A stretch of DNA of 9,728 nt from an uncultured Flavobacteriaceae bacterium (GTDB taxonomy: Bacteria; Bacteroidota; Bacteroidia; Flavobacteriales; Flavobacteriaceae): positions 1-9,728 of the forward strand of contig CAMZLT010000219.1 in the NCBI GenBank assembly GCA_947311745.1, read 5' to 3'. Position numbers and translations under genes: made by a program. The notes beneath the pieces were generated by a model that saw only the letters and a program-made list of their open reading frames with translations, did no database searches and was not told the origin of the DNA. Shown here piece by piece: positions 1-6,592 of the stretch (position 1 is its first letter; the number at the start of each line of letters is the position of its first letter).

Positions 1-2030
1 AATTGTTGTACTAAAATTCGTAGAGAATACCCGTAATTAAGATTAAATTTCTTTATTAAAAACGGCATTTTTTCAAAATTATTGGTTGTAGTTTTATTGG
101 TTAATAACGCGTCAAAAGGTAAAAAATTTAACTTTCCGTCAGAGATAATAGTTACTATTTTTTTGTTGGTATTGTTAAGTTCAGGTTCTAGTAAATAGGT
201 AAATAAGATGTTTGCATATTTTCGGTAATCGGAAATTTTAGTGTTTAATTCATTTGGACTTCCTTGTGCGAATAAATCAATAAATACTTGTAAGTTGTTT
301 TGATAATTGATGTTTTTATCTATTGTTCTAAGGCTTGTTTTTTCTTTGGTAATTTTAAAAATATACAAATGTTTTTTTGTGTCAAAATAAACAATGAATT
401 GTTGGTTGTTTAAAATAACATTTTTTTGAAACGTTTCAATTTTAAAATCAGATTTAGTAAACGATAAATGGTATTTTTTTTGAATTTGCTGTTTTAATAA
501 TTGAATTTTTGTAGTTATTGCAACCTTTTTTGAAAGTATTTTTTTTATTCTTTCAATAGACGCTGTTGTATTTTTCAATTGCTCTAATTCAATTTCGTTT
601 TCATACGTTGCTTGAATTTTTTCTAATTCATTTTTTTTAATGAGTAAACTATCGTTTTTAATATTGGTGTATTTTTGCTTTTTGTATAAAATATCGGATA
701 GTACGGTTGCTTTACTTTTTTCTACAACAGCTATCATATTTTTTATAATTTTTTGCTTTTCTAAAGTGTCATTGCTTTTATTTAAAAGCAAATTGTATAT
801 CGTAATAATTTTTTCAATGCGTTTTTTAGAACTGGCTACTTGTAGTAATTTTGCATCTTGTGTACTAAAGACTTCTCGTAATAAAGCATCCGTATAGAGG
901 CTTAATTTATAACACGAAATTGCTTGTTGGTATTTTTTTTGAATTTCGTAAATTTTGGCTTTTCCATCTAATACTTCTACTAGTGTGTTTTCAGGATATA
1001 AATCGGTTTTTTTAGGATTTTGAGATAATTTGTTTGGTTGGAAACTTGGTAATAAAATTTGCAGACTATTTTGATAAGTTTCTAAGGCTTTGTCGTATTC
1101 TTTTACAGAAATAAATACTTTAGCCAGTTGATTGTATATTTTTGCTTGAATTCGTTTATTAGTTGTTTTTTTAAGTGCTTTTTTAAAAAAAACGACCGAT
1201 TTTTTAAAATTATTTTTAAAATAATAACAGGTAGCAACTGTAGTTAAATTAGTACAAATAAGTTCTTTTTTACTGCTTAGGTTAATTGCTTTATTTGCAG
1301 TTTTAATGGCTTTGTCGTATTGTTTTAATTTGGATAAATTTTTAGCAATTTGTGAATAAATAGTGCTTTTTTGTGATATGTTTTTAGGTTTTAACTCTAA
1401 GGCTTTTTTTAATAAATCTAAGGCTTTTTTTGATTGATCTAACGATTGGTAGGTTATAGATAAATTTAGATATGTAGCGATTAATTGCGGAATATCCTTT
1501 TTAGATTTAACCACTTCAATGGTGTATTTTAACAGAGCATCTGCTCGTTTATAATCGCCTAATCTAGTGTAATTGTTTGCTAGTGGTTTAAGGCAATATT
1601 CTACAATGTTGTATGTTTTTAATTGATTTTTTCGATGGTATGCTAAGGCTTTTTCGTAAACTAAAACCGATTCGGAAATTTTCCCACTTTGTTTTAAATG
1701 ATAGGCTTTGTTAATGATTAGGTGTAGTTTTGCGATTTTTTCGGCATTTGTAATTGGTAATCGCCATTGCTTATTTTCGGCGTTTTTAAAAAGATAAAAC
1801 CGTTGCGTGTTTTTATCTAACCAAAAATAGTCTAAATAAGCATAATAGAATTCTTCTAGGTTATCTTGTTGTTTTAAAAATTTAATTTTTTTTGCAAAAA
1901 ATGCATCACTTTGTGTAACGTTACCTTGTTTAAAATTAGATGTTATTTGTGTGTCATACTGTTTTATTGAATCTTGTCCGAAACTAAAAAGTACCGAAAA
2001 AGCAGCTATGTAAAACAAAAAACACTTCAT
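1..2030 (-). CDS. Exported TPR-CHAT (caspase-like) protein, C-terminus beyond window
   Basis: An uninterrupted reading frame runs from ATG at 2030 to the left edge, giving 676 visible residues. Residues 1-19 form a short signal peptide (hydrophobic FYIAAFSVLFSFG, then QDS), so export is predicted. About seven TPR-like helical pairs occupy roughly residues 100-380 (for example YNQLAKVFISVKEYDKALE near 299-317). A charged, coiled-coil-like helical linker covers about 390-520. The start of a CHAT domain follows from about 540, with the family signature KKIVTIISDGKLNFLPFDAL near 623-641 and then a YGYSLRIL strand near 666-673. CHAT domains are caspase-like Cys-His peptidases. The catalytic His and Cys lie downstream, outside the window, so activity cannot be judged. 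The start is 7 nt after the PKD gene's stop, which implies co-transcription and perhaps translational coupling. The substrate is unknown. The family call is strong; exported protease function is inference. Confidence 0.9.
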   Translation of the reverse strand, partial: MKCFLFYIAAFSVLFSFGQDSIKQYDTQITSNFKQGNVTQSDAFFAKKIKFLKQQDNLEEFYYAYLDYFWLDKNTQRFYLFKNAENKQWRLPITNAEKIAKLHLIINKAYHLKQSGKISESVLVYEKALAYHRKNQLKTYNIVEYCLKPLANNYTRLGDYKRADALLKYTIEVVKSKKDIPQLIATYLNLSITYQSLDQSKKALDLLKKALELKPKNISQKSTIYSQIAKNLSKLKQYDKAIKTANKAINLSSKKELICTNLTTVATCYYFKNNFKKSVVFFKKALKKTTNKRIQAKIYNQLAKVFISVKEYDKALETYQNSLQILLPSFQPNKLSQNPKKTDLYPENTLVEVLDGKAKIYEIQKKYQQAISCYKLSLYTDALLREVFSTQDAKLLQVASSKKRIEKIITIYNLLLNKSNDTLEKQKIIKNMIAVVEKSKATVLSDILYKKQKYTNIKNDSLLIKKNELEKIQATYENEIELEQLKNTTASIERIKKILSKKVAITTKIQLLKQQIQKKYHLSFTKSDFKIETFQKNVILNNQQFIVYFDTKKHLYIFKITKEKTSLRTIDKNINYQNNLQVFIDLFAQGSPNELNTKISDYRKYANILFTYLLEPELNNTNKKIVTIISDGKLNFLPFDALLTNKTTTNNFEKMPFLIKKFNLNYGYSLRILVQQ

Positions 2031-2037
2031 AAACTAG

Positions 2038-4077
2038 TTAAAATTTCCAAATAGCATAGGCTTGTAATTGCTTGGTTGGTTTGGTAAAGTTTTGGATATA
2101 ACGCAAGCCAACACTAGGTCCAATTCGTGATGCACCAACGGTGAAATCTAAAAATAAGCCGTAATTATTAATTGTTAATTCTTTTTTGTAAACAGCTTCG
2201 CGGTGGTAATTATTTCGTTCGTTAAATACTTGCCCTGCGTCAGATTGTGTAATGGTTTGGTCTTTTATTAAGATAGATTTTTGCCATCCGTTAATCGAAA
2301 CTTGTGGTCCAAAACCTAATCCGATAATAGAATTTATATTATATCTAACAGAAACAGGTACAATATCCAAATATTTTTTTTGTGTATCGATGTTGTTTTT
2401 GGTTTCGGTTGTTGTGGTAATTCCGTTTGCATTTTCTTGAATGGTTTCAAAATTTTTAGATTCAATATATTGTACCGATGCCATAATTTCAGATTGCCAA
2501 TACCATTTGTAAGCCTTAAAAGGCGAAATGGTTACACCAACAAAAAAACCATTTGCAGAAGTATCGTATTTTGTATCGCTTTCTAAATCGGCAACACCAA
2601 GTTTTTCATCAGAAGTAAAAAAGTGGTTATATCCTGCTTTTGCTCCAATTGAAATACCAGGTTTAAAACTTGCGGTAGAGGTGTTGGTAACAATTGGCGG
2701 ATTTTTATCAAAAATAATTTCCGTTTTACTTTTCGATCGTACTTTATGAAAGTCTTTGGCAAATTTTAAGGAGTATTTTACAAATCCTTTTGTAGAATCT
2801 TTTTCAAATACATTTTTTTGATTAGAACCTGGTAAATAAATATTTTTAAACTGAAAGGATATTTTATCTTTATAAAAAACGGTGTCTATACAACTGTATC
2901 GAACTTCTTTTCCGTCAGGACAAATAGGAACTTTAGGATACATATCCAGCACTTTTAGCGAATATTTATCTAGCATTTCAGGTATTTCGGTATTTAATTT
3001 AATTAAACTAGCAGGACCTTCGCCATTATTTTGAAATCGGATTTTATATTTTAATCGTTTAAACCTAACCAACCGATAATTTAATTTTGAATTATAAACC
3101 GACATTTTATTTGGGTCATGTGATACGACGATTTCCATTTCTTTTTCGGTAATTTTATGGCTTGTACTACCTCTTTCTGGTACATAAATGCTTCGGATGG
3201 TTAAAATAGCACTAGTGTCTTTTAGCATTTCTGGAGTAGTTTTTAGGGTAAAAAACATATTCCGTTCTTCGTTTGGTGCAACATCGCTAACATACCAAGC
3301 TTTGTAATCGTAATAATTGTTTTTTGCATCATTAAGCGATTGTTGTAAATTTTGACTTAAGGTGTCTTTTAACAAATTTTTATTTTCAATAATGGAAGTA
3401 ATTCCTGTTGATTGAATAAGTGTGTTTTTAGATAAAGCTTTAGATAGTAAAGCGTCTTCTCCGATTTCTTTTTCGTTGTAATAAGTACGAATATCGATTA
3501 ATTCAAAATTTTTATTTTTAAATTTTTTATCATTAAAAAATAAATATAGTGTTCCGTTTGTGGTTATTTTTTTGTCGTTTGCATAGCTTACAATAAGTTG
3601 CATTTCTTGATTTGGACTTGGTTCGCGGTTATTTTGAATTCTAAAGCCGTTATGTAAAGCTATTAATTTATGATCCTCATTTATTAAGATATCTTGCTCG
3701 TTTGAGGCAGTTTCTGTATTTGAAATAAAAATAGATTTTGGTCTAGTTGTTGGCGGTTTTCCGTCATCGTAATTATTGGTAGCAGCTAATCTTGCTGTGT
3801 ATGTTCCTGCATCTTTATAAGTGTGTGTTGGATTTTCTTTAAGACTGTAATCCCCATCGCCAAATTCCCAATAATTTTCCCAATATGCCTTTGGTGCTCC
3901 TGCAATTTGACGTAACGGAGATAATTCAGCTTTAAAAATTACTTGCTTTCCTTTTATAATAGTTTTAAAATCTGCCTGATGCCTTGTAGAATCTTGTTTT
4001 ACTTCTTGTGCTGTGATACATTTAGTAAGTAAAATAAAAATAACTAATACCGTTTTTTTGTAGAATAAATTTTTCAT
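2038..4077 (-). CDS. Exported PKD-domain protein with C-terminal outer-membrane beta-barrel-like region
   Basis: This 679-aa protein starts with a signal peptide (residues 1-24, ending ITAQ). A PKD domain lies at about 37-118, with the signatures YWEFGDGDYS (69-78) and NPTHTYKDAGTY (82-93). Residues 120-325 show no family I recognise. Residues about 330-470 resemble the DUF11/DUF7619-type beta-sandwich of Bacteroidota surface proteins: YKIRFQNNGEGPAS at 344-357 and FDKNPPIVTNTSTASF at 456-471. Two cysteines, C386 and C396, could form a disulfide. From about 475 the sequence turns into alternating amphipathic strands (ISIGAKAGYNHFF, GFFVGVTISPF, IGPSVGLRY) and ends in Trp-Lys-Phe; a terminal aromatic is usual for outer-membrane barrels. 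The likely place is the outer membrane with the PKD and sandwich domains on one face. No T9SS C-terminal sorting domain is seen. It is the first gene of a unit with the TPR-CHAT gene, and a TATATTTG element lies just upstream. Its function is unknown; a scaffold or receptor role is a guess. Confidence 0.88.
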   Translation of the reverse strand: MKNLFYKKTVLVIFILLTKCITAQEVKQDSTRHQADFKTIIKGKQVIFKAELSPLRQIAGAPKAYWENYWEFGDGDYSLKENPTHTYKDAGTYTARLAATNNYDDGKPPTTRPKSIFISNTETASNEQDILINEDHKLIALHNGFRIQNNREPSPNQEMQLIVSYANDKKITTNGTLYLFFNDKKFKNKNFELIDIRTYYNEKEIGEDALLSKALSKNTLIQSTGITSIIENKNLLKDTLSQNLQQSLNDAKNNYYDYKAWYVSDVAPNEERNMFFTLKTTPEMLKDTSAILTIRSIYVPERGSTSHKITEKEMEIVVSHDPNKMSVYNSKLNYRLVRFKRLKYKIRFQNNGEGPASLIKLNTEIPEMLDKYSLKVLDMYPKVPICPDGKEVRYSCIDTVFYKDKISFQFKNIYLPGSNQKNVFEKDSTKGFVKYSLKFAKDFHKVRSKSKTEIIFDKNPPIVTNTSTASFKPGISIGAKAGYNHFFTSDEKLGVADLESDTKYDTSANGFFVGVTISPFKAYKWYWQSEIMASVQYIESKNFETIQENANGITTTTETKNNIDTQKKYLDIVPVSVRYNINSIIGLGFGPQVSINGWQKSILIKDQTITQSDAGQVFNERNNYHREAVYKKELTINNYGLFLDFTVGASRIGPSVGLRYIQNFTKPTKQLQAYAIWKF

Positions 4078-4099
4078 TGATTAAGGTTTTTAGTTTTCA

Positions 4100-4107
4100 C
4101 AAATATA
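4100..4107 (-). promoter_or_regulatory. Candidate -7 element of the PKD/CHAT unit
   Basis: On the minus strand the bases read TATATTTG, an exact match to the Bacteroidota primary-sigma -7 consensus TAnnTTTG. A start of transcription about 6-8 nt downstream would leave a leader of roughly 15-17 nt before the ATG at 4077. No clear TTG/TTTG -33 element is present at the usual distance upstream, so the promoter may need help or may be read by an alternative sigma factor. It lies downstream of both minus-strand hairpins, so these would not terminate transcripts that start here. Confidence 0.45.
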
Positions 4108-4162
4108 ATGAATTATTTGTTTATACGTAGTAATATAAATAACAGATAAATATGTTTTATGT

Positions 4163-4201
4163 AAAAAAAGAGAAGTATTCTAAATATTTAGAACACTTCT
4201 C
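4163..4201 (-). terminator. Rho-independent terminator-like hairpin, copy 1
   Basis: The arms at 4170-4184 and 4187-4201 pair over 15 positions. The single non-Watson-Crick pair (4177 with 4194) becomes a G-U wobble in minus-strand RNA. On the minus strand the stem is followed directly by seven T (4169-4163), the classic intrinsic-terminator layout. On the plus strand the stem has no following U-tract, so the minus orientation is favoured. The literal 2-nt loop would open to four or more bases in RNA. There is no minus-strand gene directly upstream, so the element may stop antisense read-through or act as a short leader or small-RNA end. Confidence 0.6.
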
Positions 4202-4292
4202 ATAACCAACAAAACTAACTAGCAATTTTCCCTCTTTTTGTTTGTCTATAACATTATATCTAAAAAGTATCTATTTTGTTACCCATAAATTT

Positions 4293-4332
4293 AAAAAAAA
4301 GAAAAGTATTCTAAAAAAACAGAATACTTTTC
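4293..4332 (-). terminator. Rho-independent terminator-like hairpin, copy 2
   Basis: There is a perfect 12-bp inverted repeat, GAAAAGTATTCT at 4301-4312 and AGAATACTTTTC at 4321-4332, with an 8-nt loop. Read on the minus strand it is followed by eight T (4300-4293). It lies about 130 bp from copy 1 and shares its sequence, order of parts and orientation. A plus-strand terminator is less likely, because no T-run follows directly on that strand. Confidence 0.65.
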
Positions 4333-4442
4333 CTTACTACTATAATAGCAAAAAAATTTCCCTCAAAATTTAGATGCATTAATAAAGTAACTAAACAGGT
4401 GCAAAAAAAAGAATTATACTGTTAAATAAAAAGGCTAATTTG

Positions 4443-4472
4443 ATTAACCGAGCACTTTATTTGATAAACGCA
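4443..4472 (-). promoter_or_regulatory. Candidate LytTR-type operator (two direct half-sites)
   Basis: On the minus strand the half-sites TGCGTTTAT (4472-4464) and TCGGTTAAT (4451-4443) lie as direct repeats separated by exactly 12 bp, a 21-bp period or two helical turns. Each matches the published LytTR-domain half-site pattern [TA][AC][CA]GTTN[AG][TG] at 8 of 9 positions, and that family uses 12-13 bp spacers. Both are followed by CAAA. The pair ends 50 bp before the sigma start codon, a position that suits activation. A LytTR regulator is encoded in this window. The pattern is short and degenerate, so chance is possible in AT-rich DNA. Confidence 0.35.
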
Positions 4473-4495
4473 TACTTTTTTTAAATTAAAATATT

Positions 4496-4503
4496 TACTT
4501 TAG
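4496..4503 (+). promoter_or_regulatory. Weak candidate -7 element of the sigma/TPR unit
   Basis: TACTTTAG differs by one base from TAnnTTTG and would place transcription start near 4510, giving a leader of about 12 nt. No TTG-type -33 element is at a normal distance; the nearest TTTG (4460-4463) is 32 bp away. TTTATTTG at 4456-4463 is an alternative -7 with one mismatch. A weak core promoter that depends on an activator would fit the LytTR-like repeat just upstream, but this is inference. Confidence 0.25.
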
Positions 4504-4521
4504 CAATCTATATAGTAACCA

Positions 4522-5103
4522 ATGAGTCTGAAAAAACACAGTGATCATAAATATATCGAAGCACTTTTGCAAAACGATAATCGCGTTTTGAATGAATTAT
4601 ATCAAAAATTTTCTGGGAAAATAATTTTGTATGTAACTAAAAACAGTGGTTCGTATGACGATGCGCAAGATGTTATTCAAGAGGTATTGATAACTATTTT
4701 TCATCAAGCAAATGAAAGAAATTTTACACTTACTTGTCCGTTTGATGCGTACTTTTTTTTACTCTGTAAACGTAACTGGTTAAATAAATTAAATAAAAAA
4801 GGCATAAAAAAGGTAACAATTTTAGAGGAAATTACATCTATTACTGACGAGCAAGAATTTTTAGTACAAGAAACCGAAATGTACGAAAAACGAACGGCAC
4901 TTTTTGAGAAAAAATTAATTGAGTTAGGTGGAAAATGTAAAGAATTGTTAGACGTCTCTTTTAAACTTAAAAACATGGAAAAGGTTGCTGCTTTTTTAAA
5001 TATTAGTTACGGATATGCACGAAAAAAGAAATCCGAATGCATGAGTAAACTTACTAAAATGATAAAAAGTTCGTCAAATTTTAACTCTTTAACAACTATG
5101 TAA
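4522..5103 (+). CDS. ECF-like sigma-70 family RNA polymerase sigma factor
   Basis: This 193-aa protein has the two-domain layout of small sigma-70 factors. Region 2 covers about 18-92; its core is YDDAQDVIQEVLITIF (45-60), followed by AYFFLLCKRNWLNKL (76-90), the usual end of region 2 that contacts core polymerase and the -10 DNA. A charged linker spans about 95-130. Region 4 covers about 131-180, with KCKELLDVSFKLKNMEKVAAFL (the GxKC-ELL part and the first helix) and then a recognition helix around ISYGYARKKKSECMSKL (161-177). Length is normal for the group. It is predicted to direct transcription of a specific regulon, for which the divergent PKD/CHAT unit is a natural candidate. It is followed after 1 nt by a membrane TPR gene, the usual place of an anti-sigma partner in Bacteroidota. 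The ATG at 4522 is the first in frame and gives a full region 2. Confidence 0.92.
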   Translation: MSLKKHSDHKYIEALLQNDNRVLNELYQKFSGKIILYVTKNSGSYDDAQDVIQEVLITIFHQANERNFTLTCPFDAYFFLLCKRNWLNKLNKKGIKKVTILEEITSITDEQEFLVQETEMYEKRTALFEKKLIELGGKCKELLDVSFKLKNMEKVAAFLNISYGYARKKKSECMSKLTKMIKSSSNFNSLTTM

Positions 5104-5104
5104 A

Positions 5105-5851
5105 ATGAATGAAAAAGATGCACAATTTATCGAACAATTTTTAAACAACGAGCTTAATGAAACAGAAGTAAAAACATTTAATTTTCGTTTAAAAAATGAT
5201 GTTGATTTCGCAAAAGAATTTAACTTATATAAAGAAGTAAACGATACTTTAAGTAAACGTTTTTCGGATAAAGACCGTGAAAATGAATTAAAAGAAACCT
5301 TAACTATTTTAGGGGAAAAATATGTTAAGCCAAATAAAAATAATTCTGACGCAAAACCAAAAATATTTTTCTTGCAACGATATAATAAGTTTTTGGTTGC
5401 AGCTAGTTTGGTGATTTTTGCAACGCTTTTATGGTTTAATGACTCAAAACCTAATTTTTCGGATTATGCTAATTATCCTAATTTAGAATTGACTACTCGT
5501 AGTACTACTGCAAATAACCATATTAAAAAGGCTGAAAATTCTTTTAATAATAAAGATTACGAAGCTGCACAAAAGGAATTAGAGATTTTATTAAAAACCG
5601 ATAGAACAAAAGTAGAATTGCAGTTGTATCTTGCTATTTGTTTAATGGAGCAAAATCATTTTAACAAAGCAGATAAACTATTAAAGAAAATATCAAATGG
5701 CAACTCGGTTTATAAAGATAAAGCAATTTGGTATCTGGCTTTGAGTAAATTAAAGCAAGAGCGATATAAGAAATGTAAAGAATACCTTAAAAAAATCCCT
5801 AAAGATTCTTCGGAATATGCAGATGCACAAGATTTATTAAGCAGATTATAA
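5105..5851 (+). CDS. Single-pass membrane TPR protein, possible anti-sigma factor
   Basis: This 248-aa protein has no signal peptide. Residues 1-73 are hydrophilic and helical; QFIEQFLNNELNETEVKTF followed by FRLKNDVDFAKEF (7-39) resembles the N-terminal segment of Bacteroidota anti-sigma and related sigma-neighbour proteins. No zinc-binding His-Cys-Cys motif is present. One TM helix lies at about 95-111 (FLVAASLVIFATLLWF). The C-terminal half, about 136-248, consists of TPR-like pairs (AENSFNNKDYEAAQKELEIL, then LAICLMEQNHFNKADKLL, then YLALSKLKQERYKKCKEYL) and is probably periplasmic. The start is 1 nt after the sigma stop, so the two are almost certainly co-translated. Sequestration of the sigma factor at the membrane, relieved by an interaction of the TPR domain, is a reasonable inference but not proved. 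Its 3' end overlaps the convergent regulator gene by 6 bp. Confidence 0.85.
   Translation: MNEKDAQFIEQFLNNELNETEVKTFNFRLKNDVDFAKEFNLYKEVNDTLSKRFSDKDRENELKETLTILGEKYVKPNKNNSDAKPKIFFLQRYNKFLVAASLVIFATLLWFNDSKPNFSDYANYPNLELTTRSTTANNHIKKAENSFNNKDYEAAQKELEILLKTDRTKVELQLYLAICLMEQNHFNKADKLLKKISNGNSVYKDKAIWYLALSKLKQERYKKCKEYLKKIPKDSSEYADAQDLLSRL
5846..5851. other. 6-bp tail-to-tail overlap of convergent genes
   Basis: The hexamer TTATAA holds the TAA stop of the plus-strand TPR gene (5849-5851) and, on the other strand, the TAA stop of the LytTR regulator gene (5848-5846). There is no intergenic space and no strong intrinsic-terminator hairpin is seen close by on either strand, so the two converging transcripts are likely to overlap. 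Confidence 0.9.
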
Positions 5852-6592
5852 GTGTTGCATTAATTCAATTAATTCGCTTCGTTTGGATTTAACTAACGGT
5901 ACACATGATCCGTCGCTTAGAGATATTGTACCTTCTTTAAGGATTGTGTTTACAAAATTAAGGTTGATAAAATGTGATTTGTGTGGTGAAAAAAACTTTT
6001 TATTCTCTAGCATTTTAGTAAATTTACCAATATTGTATGAGCTAAGTATTTGTTTTTTATCCATACATATAATTTTTGTATATCCTTCTACACCTTCAAA
6101 ACGTATAATGTCCGAAATTTTAACAAAACTAAGTCCTTTACTTGTAGGGATACCAATACTGGTTTTATTTGTATGTACACCTAAGTGTTCTAATAGTTTT
6201 TTATTTTTTTGATAAGCATTTTTTTTAGATATATTTTGTAACGCATTGGTAACAGCAGTTTTTAGCTCGTCGTTGTCTATTGGTTTAACAATATAACCTA
6301 TTGCAGAATGTTTAATTGCTTCGATGGCGTAGTTGTTATAAGCAGTAACGAAAATAGTTTCAAAATCTGGATAGTTTACTTTTGAAAGTACGTCAAATCC
6401 GCTAAATATTGGCATTTCAATATCTATAAAAACTAGGTCAGGTTGTAGTTCGTCTATTTTTGAAATGGCAATTTTAGGATCATTGCATAGTGCAACAATT
6501 TCAATTTGTTTAAAATAACGCTCTACTTTTAGTTGCAGACCTTCTAAGGCTTTTTTTTCGTCGTCTATTAATATTGCGGTTATTTTAGTCAT
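5846..6592 (-). CDS. LytTR-family response regulator
   Basis: This 248-aa regulator has an N-terminal receiver domain (about 3-120) with all the expected active-site residues: acidic pair D10/D11, phospho-acceptor D57 in LVFIDIEMP, switch threonine T83 in VTAYNNYA and K103 in YIVKPID. A lysine-rich linker leads to a LytTR DNA-binding domain (about 140-246), recognisable by IRFEGVEGYTKI (163-174), FFSPHKSHFINL (200-211) and the C-terminal ISLSDGSCVPLVKSKRSEL (223-241). It binds DNA as a dimer at paired direct repeats. The start codon lies inside the end of the kinase gene (ATGACTAA, an 8-nt overlap), so the two are translationally coupled and surely form a phosphorelay. A candidate target site is found upstream of the sigma gene in this window. 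Confidence 0.95.
   Translation of the reverse strand: MTKITAILIDDEKKALEGLQLKVERYFKQIEIVALCNDPKIAISKIDELQPDLVFIDIEMPIFSGFDVLSKVNYPDFETIFVTAYNNYAIEAIKHSAIGYIVKPIDNDELKTAVTNALQNISKKNAYQKNKKLLEHLGVHTNKTSIGIPTSKGLSFVKISDIIRFEGVEGYTKIICMDKKQILSSYNIGKFTKMLENKKFFSPHKSHFINLNFVNTILKEGTISLSDGSCVPLVKSKRSELIELMQHL

Larger units (their letters stand above)
4163..4364. repeat. Two degenerate ~71-bp direct repeats, each hairpin plus TAGCAA...TTTCCCTC tail
   Basis: Copy 1 spans about 4163-4234 and copy 2 about 4293-4364, offset by 130-131 bp. Both read, on the plus strand, A-run, G, AAGTATTCTAAA hairpin arm, second arm, an ACTA-rich spacer, TAGCAA and a final TTTCCCTC. The copies differ at many bases, but the stems are kept: pair 4172 G with 4199 C in copy 1 corresponds to 4303 A with 4330 T in copy 2, a compensatory change. 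The conserved GAGGGAAA end (minus-strand sense) is outside the hairpin and is not explained by a terminator alone. Confidence 0.6.
4078..4521. other. Divergent intergenic region between the PKD/CHAT and sigma/TPR units
   Basis: This 444-bp stretch has no credible gene on either strand. From left to right it contains the candidate promoter of the PKD gene, terminator-like hairpin copy 1 (4163-4201), its conserved tail ending TTTTCCCTC at 4234, a 58-bp AT-rich spacer, hairpin copy 2 (4293-4332) with its tail ending TTTCCCTC at 4364, an AT-rich stretch with nothing recognised (4365-4438), the LytTR-like direct repeat, and the sigma gene's candidate promoter. The density of structure suggests that expression of both flanking units is controlled here. 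Confidence 0.7.

Noticed and set aside
640..897. Plus-strand open frame of 85 codons
   Set aside because: It lies wholly inside the minus-strand TPR-CHAT gene, opposite its well-formed coding sequence. The hydrophobic product reflects the AT-rich complement of Lys/Glu-rich codons.
1..2030. Link of TPR-CHAT to a type III-E CRISPR system
   Set aside because: No CRISPR repeats or cas genes are seen in the window, and the protein has a signal peptide.
2252..2749. Three overlapping short plus-strand frames inside the PKD gene
   Set aside because: They oppose a continuous 679-codon gene with recognisable domains and show no family features of their own.
2038..4077. Cys20 of the PKD protein as a lipoprotein lipobox
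   Set aside because: The context LTKC has Lys before the Cys, which does not fit a lipobox; a normal signal-peptidase site after ITA is more likely.
4260..4286. Tiny minus-strand ORF (MGNKIDTF) between the two hairpins, as a possible leader peptide
   Set aside because: Eight codons occur easily by chance, there is no run of regulatory codons and no start signal, and no alternative hairpin was seen that it could control.
4460..4503. TTTG at 4460-4463 as the -33 partner of TACTTTAG at 4496
   Set aside because: The 32-bp distance is far above the roughly 17-23 bp expected for Bacteroidota promoters.
4704..4976. Minus-strand frame of 90 codons over the sigma gene
   Set aside because: It is the complement of the sigma coding region; the sigma product has clear regions 2 and 4.
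5883..6212. Plus-strand frame of 109 codons over the LytTR regulator
   Set aside because: It is antisense to the conserved LytTR domain and has no protein features.
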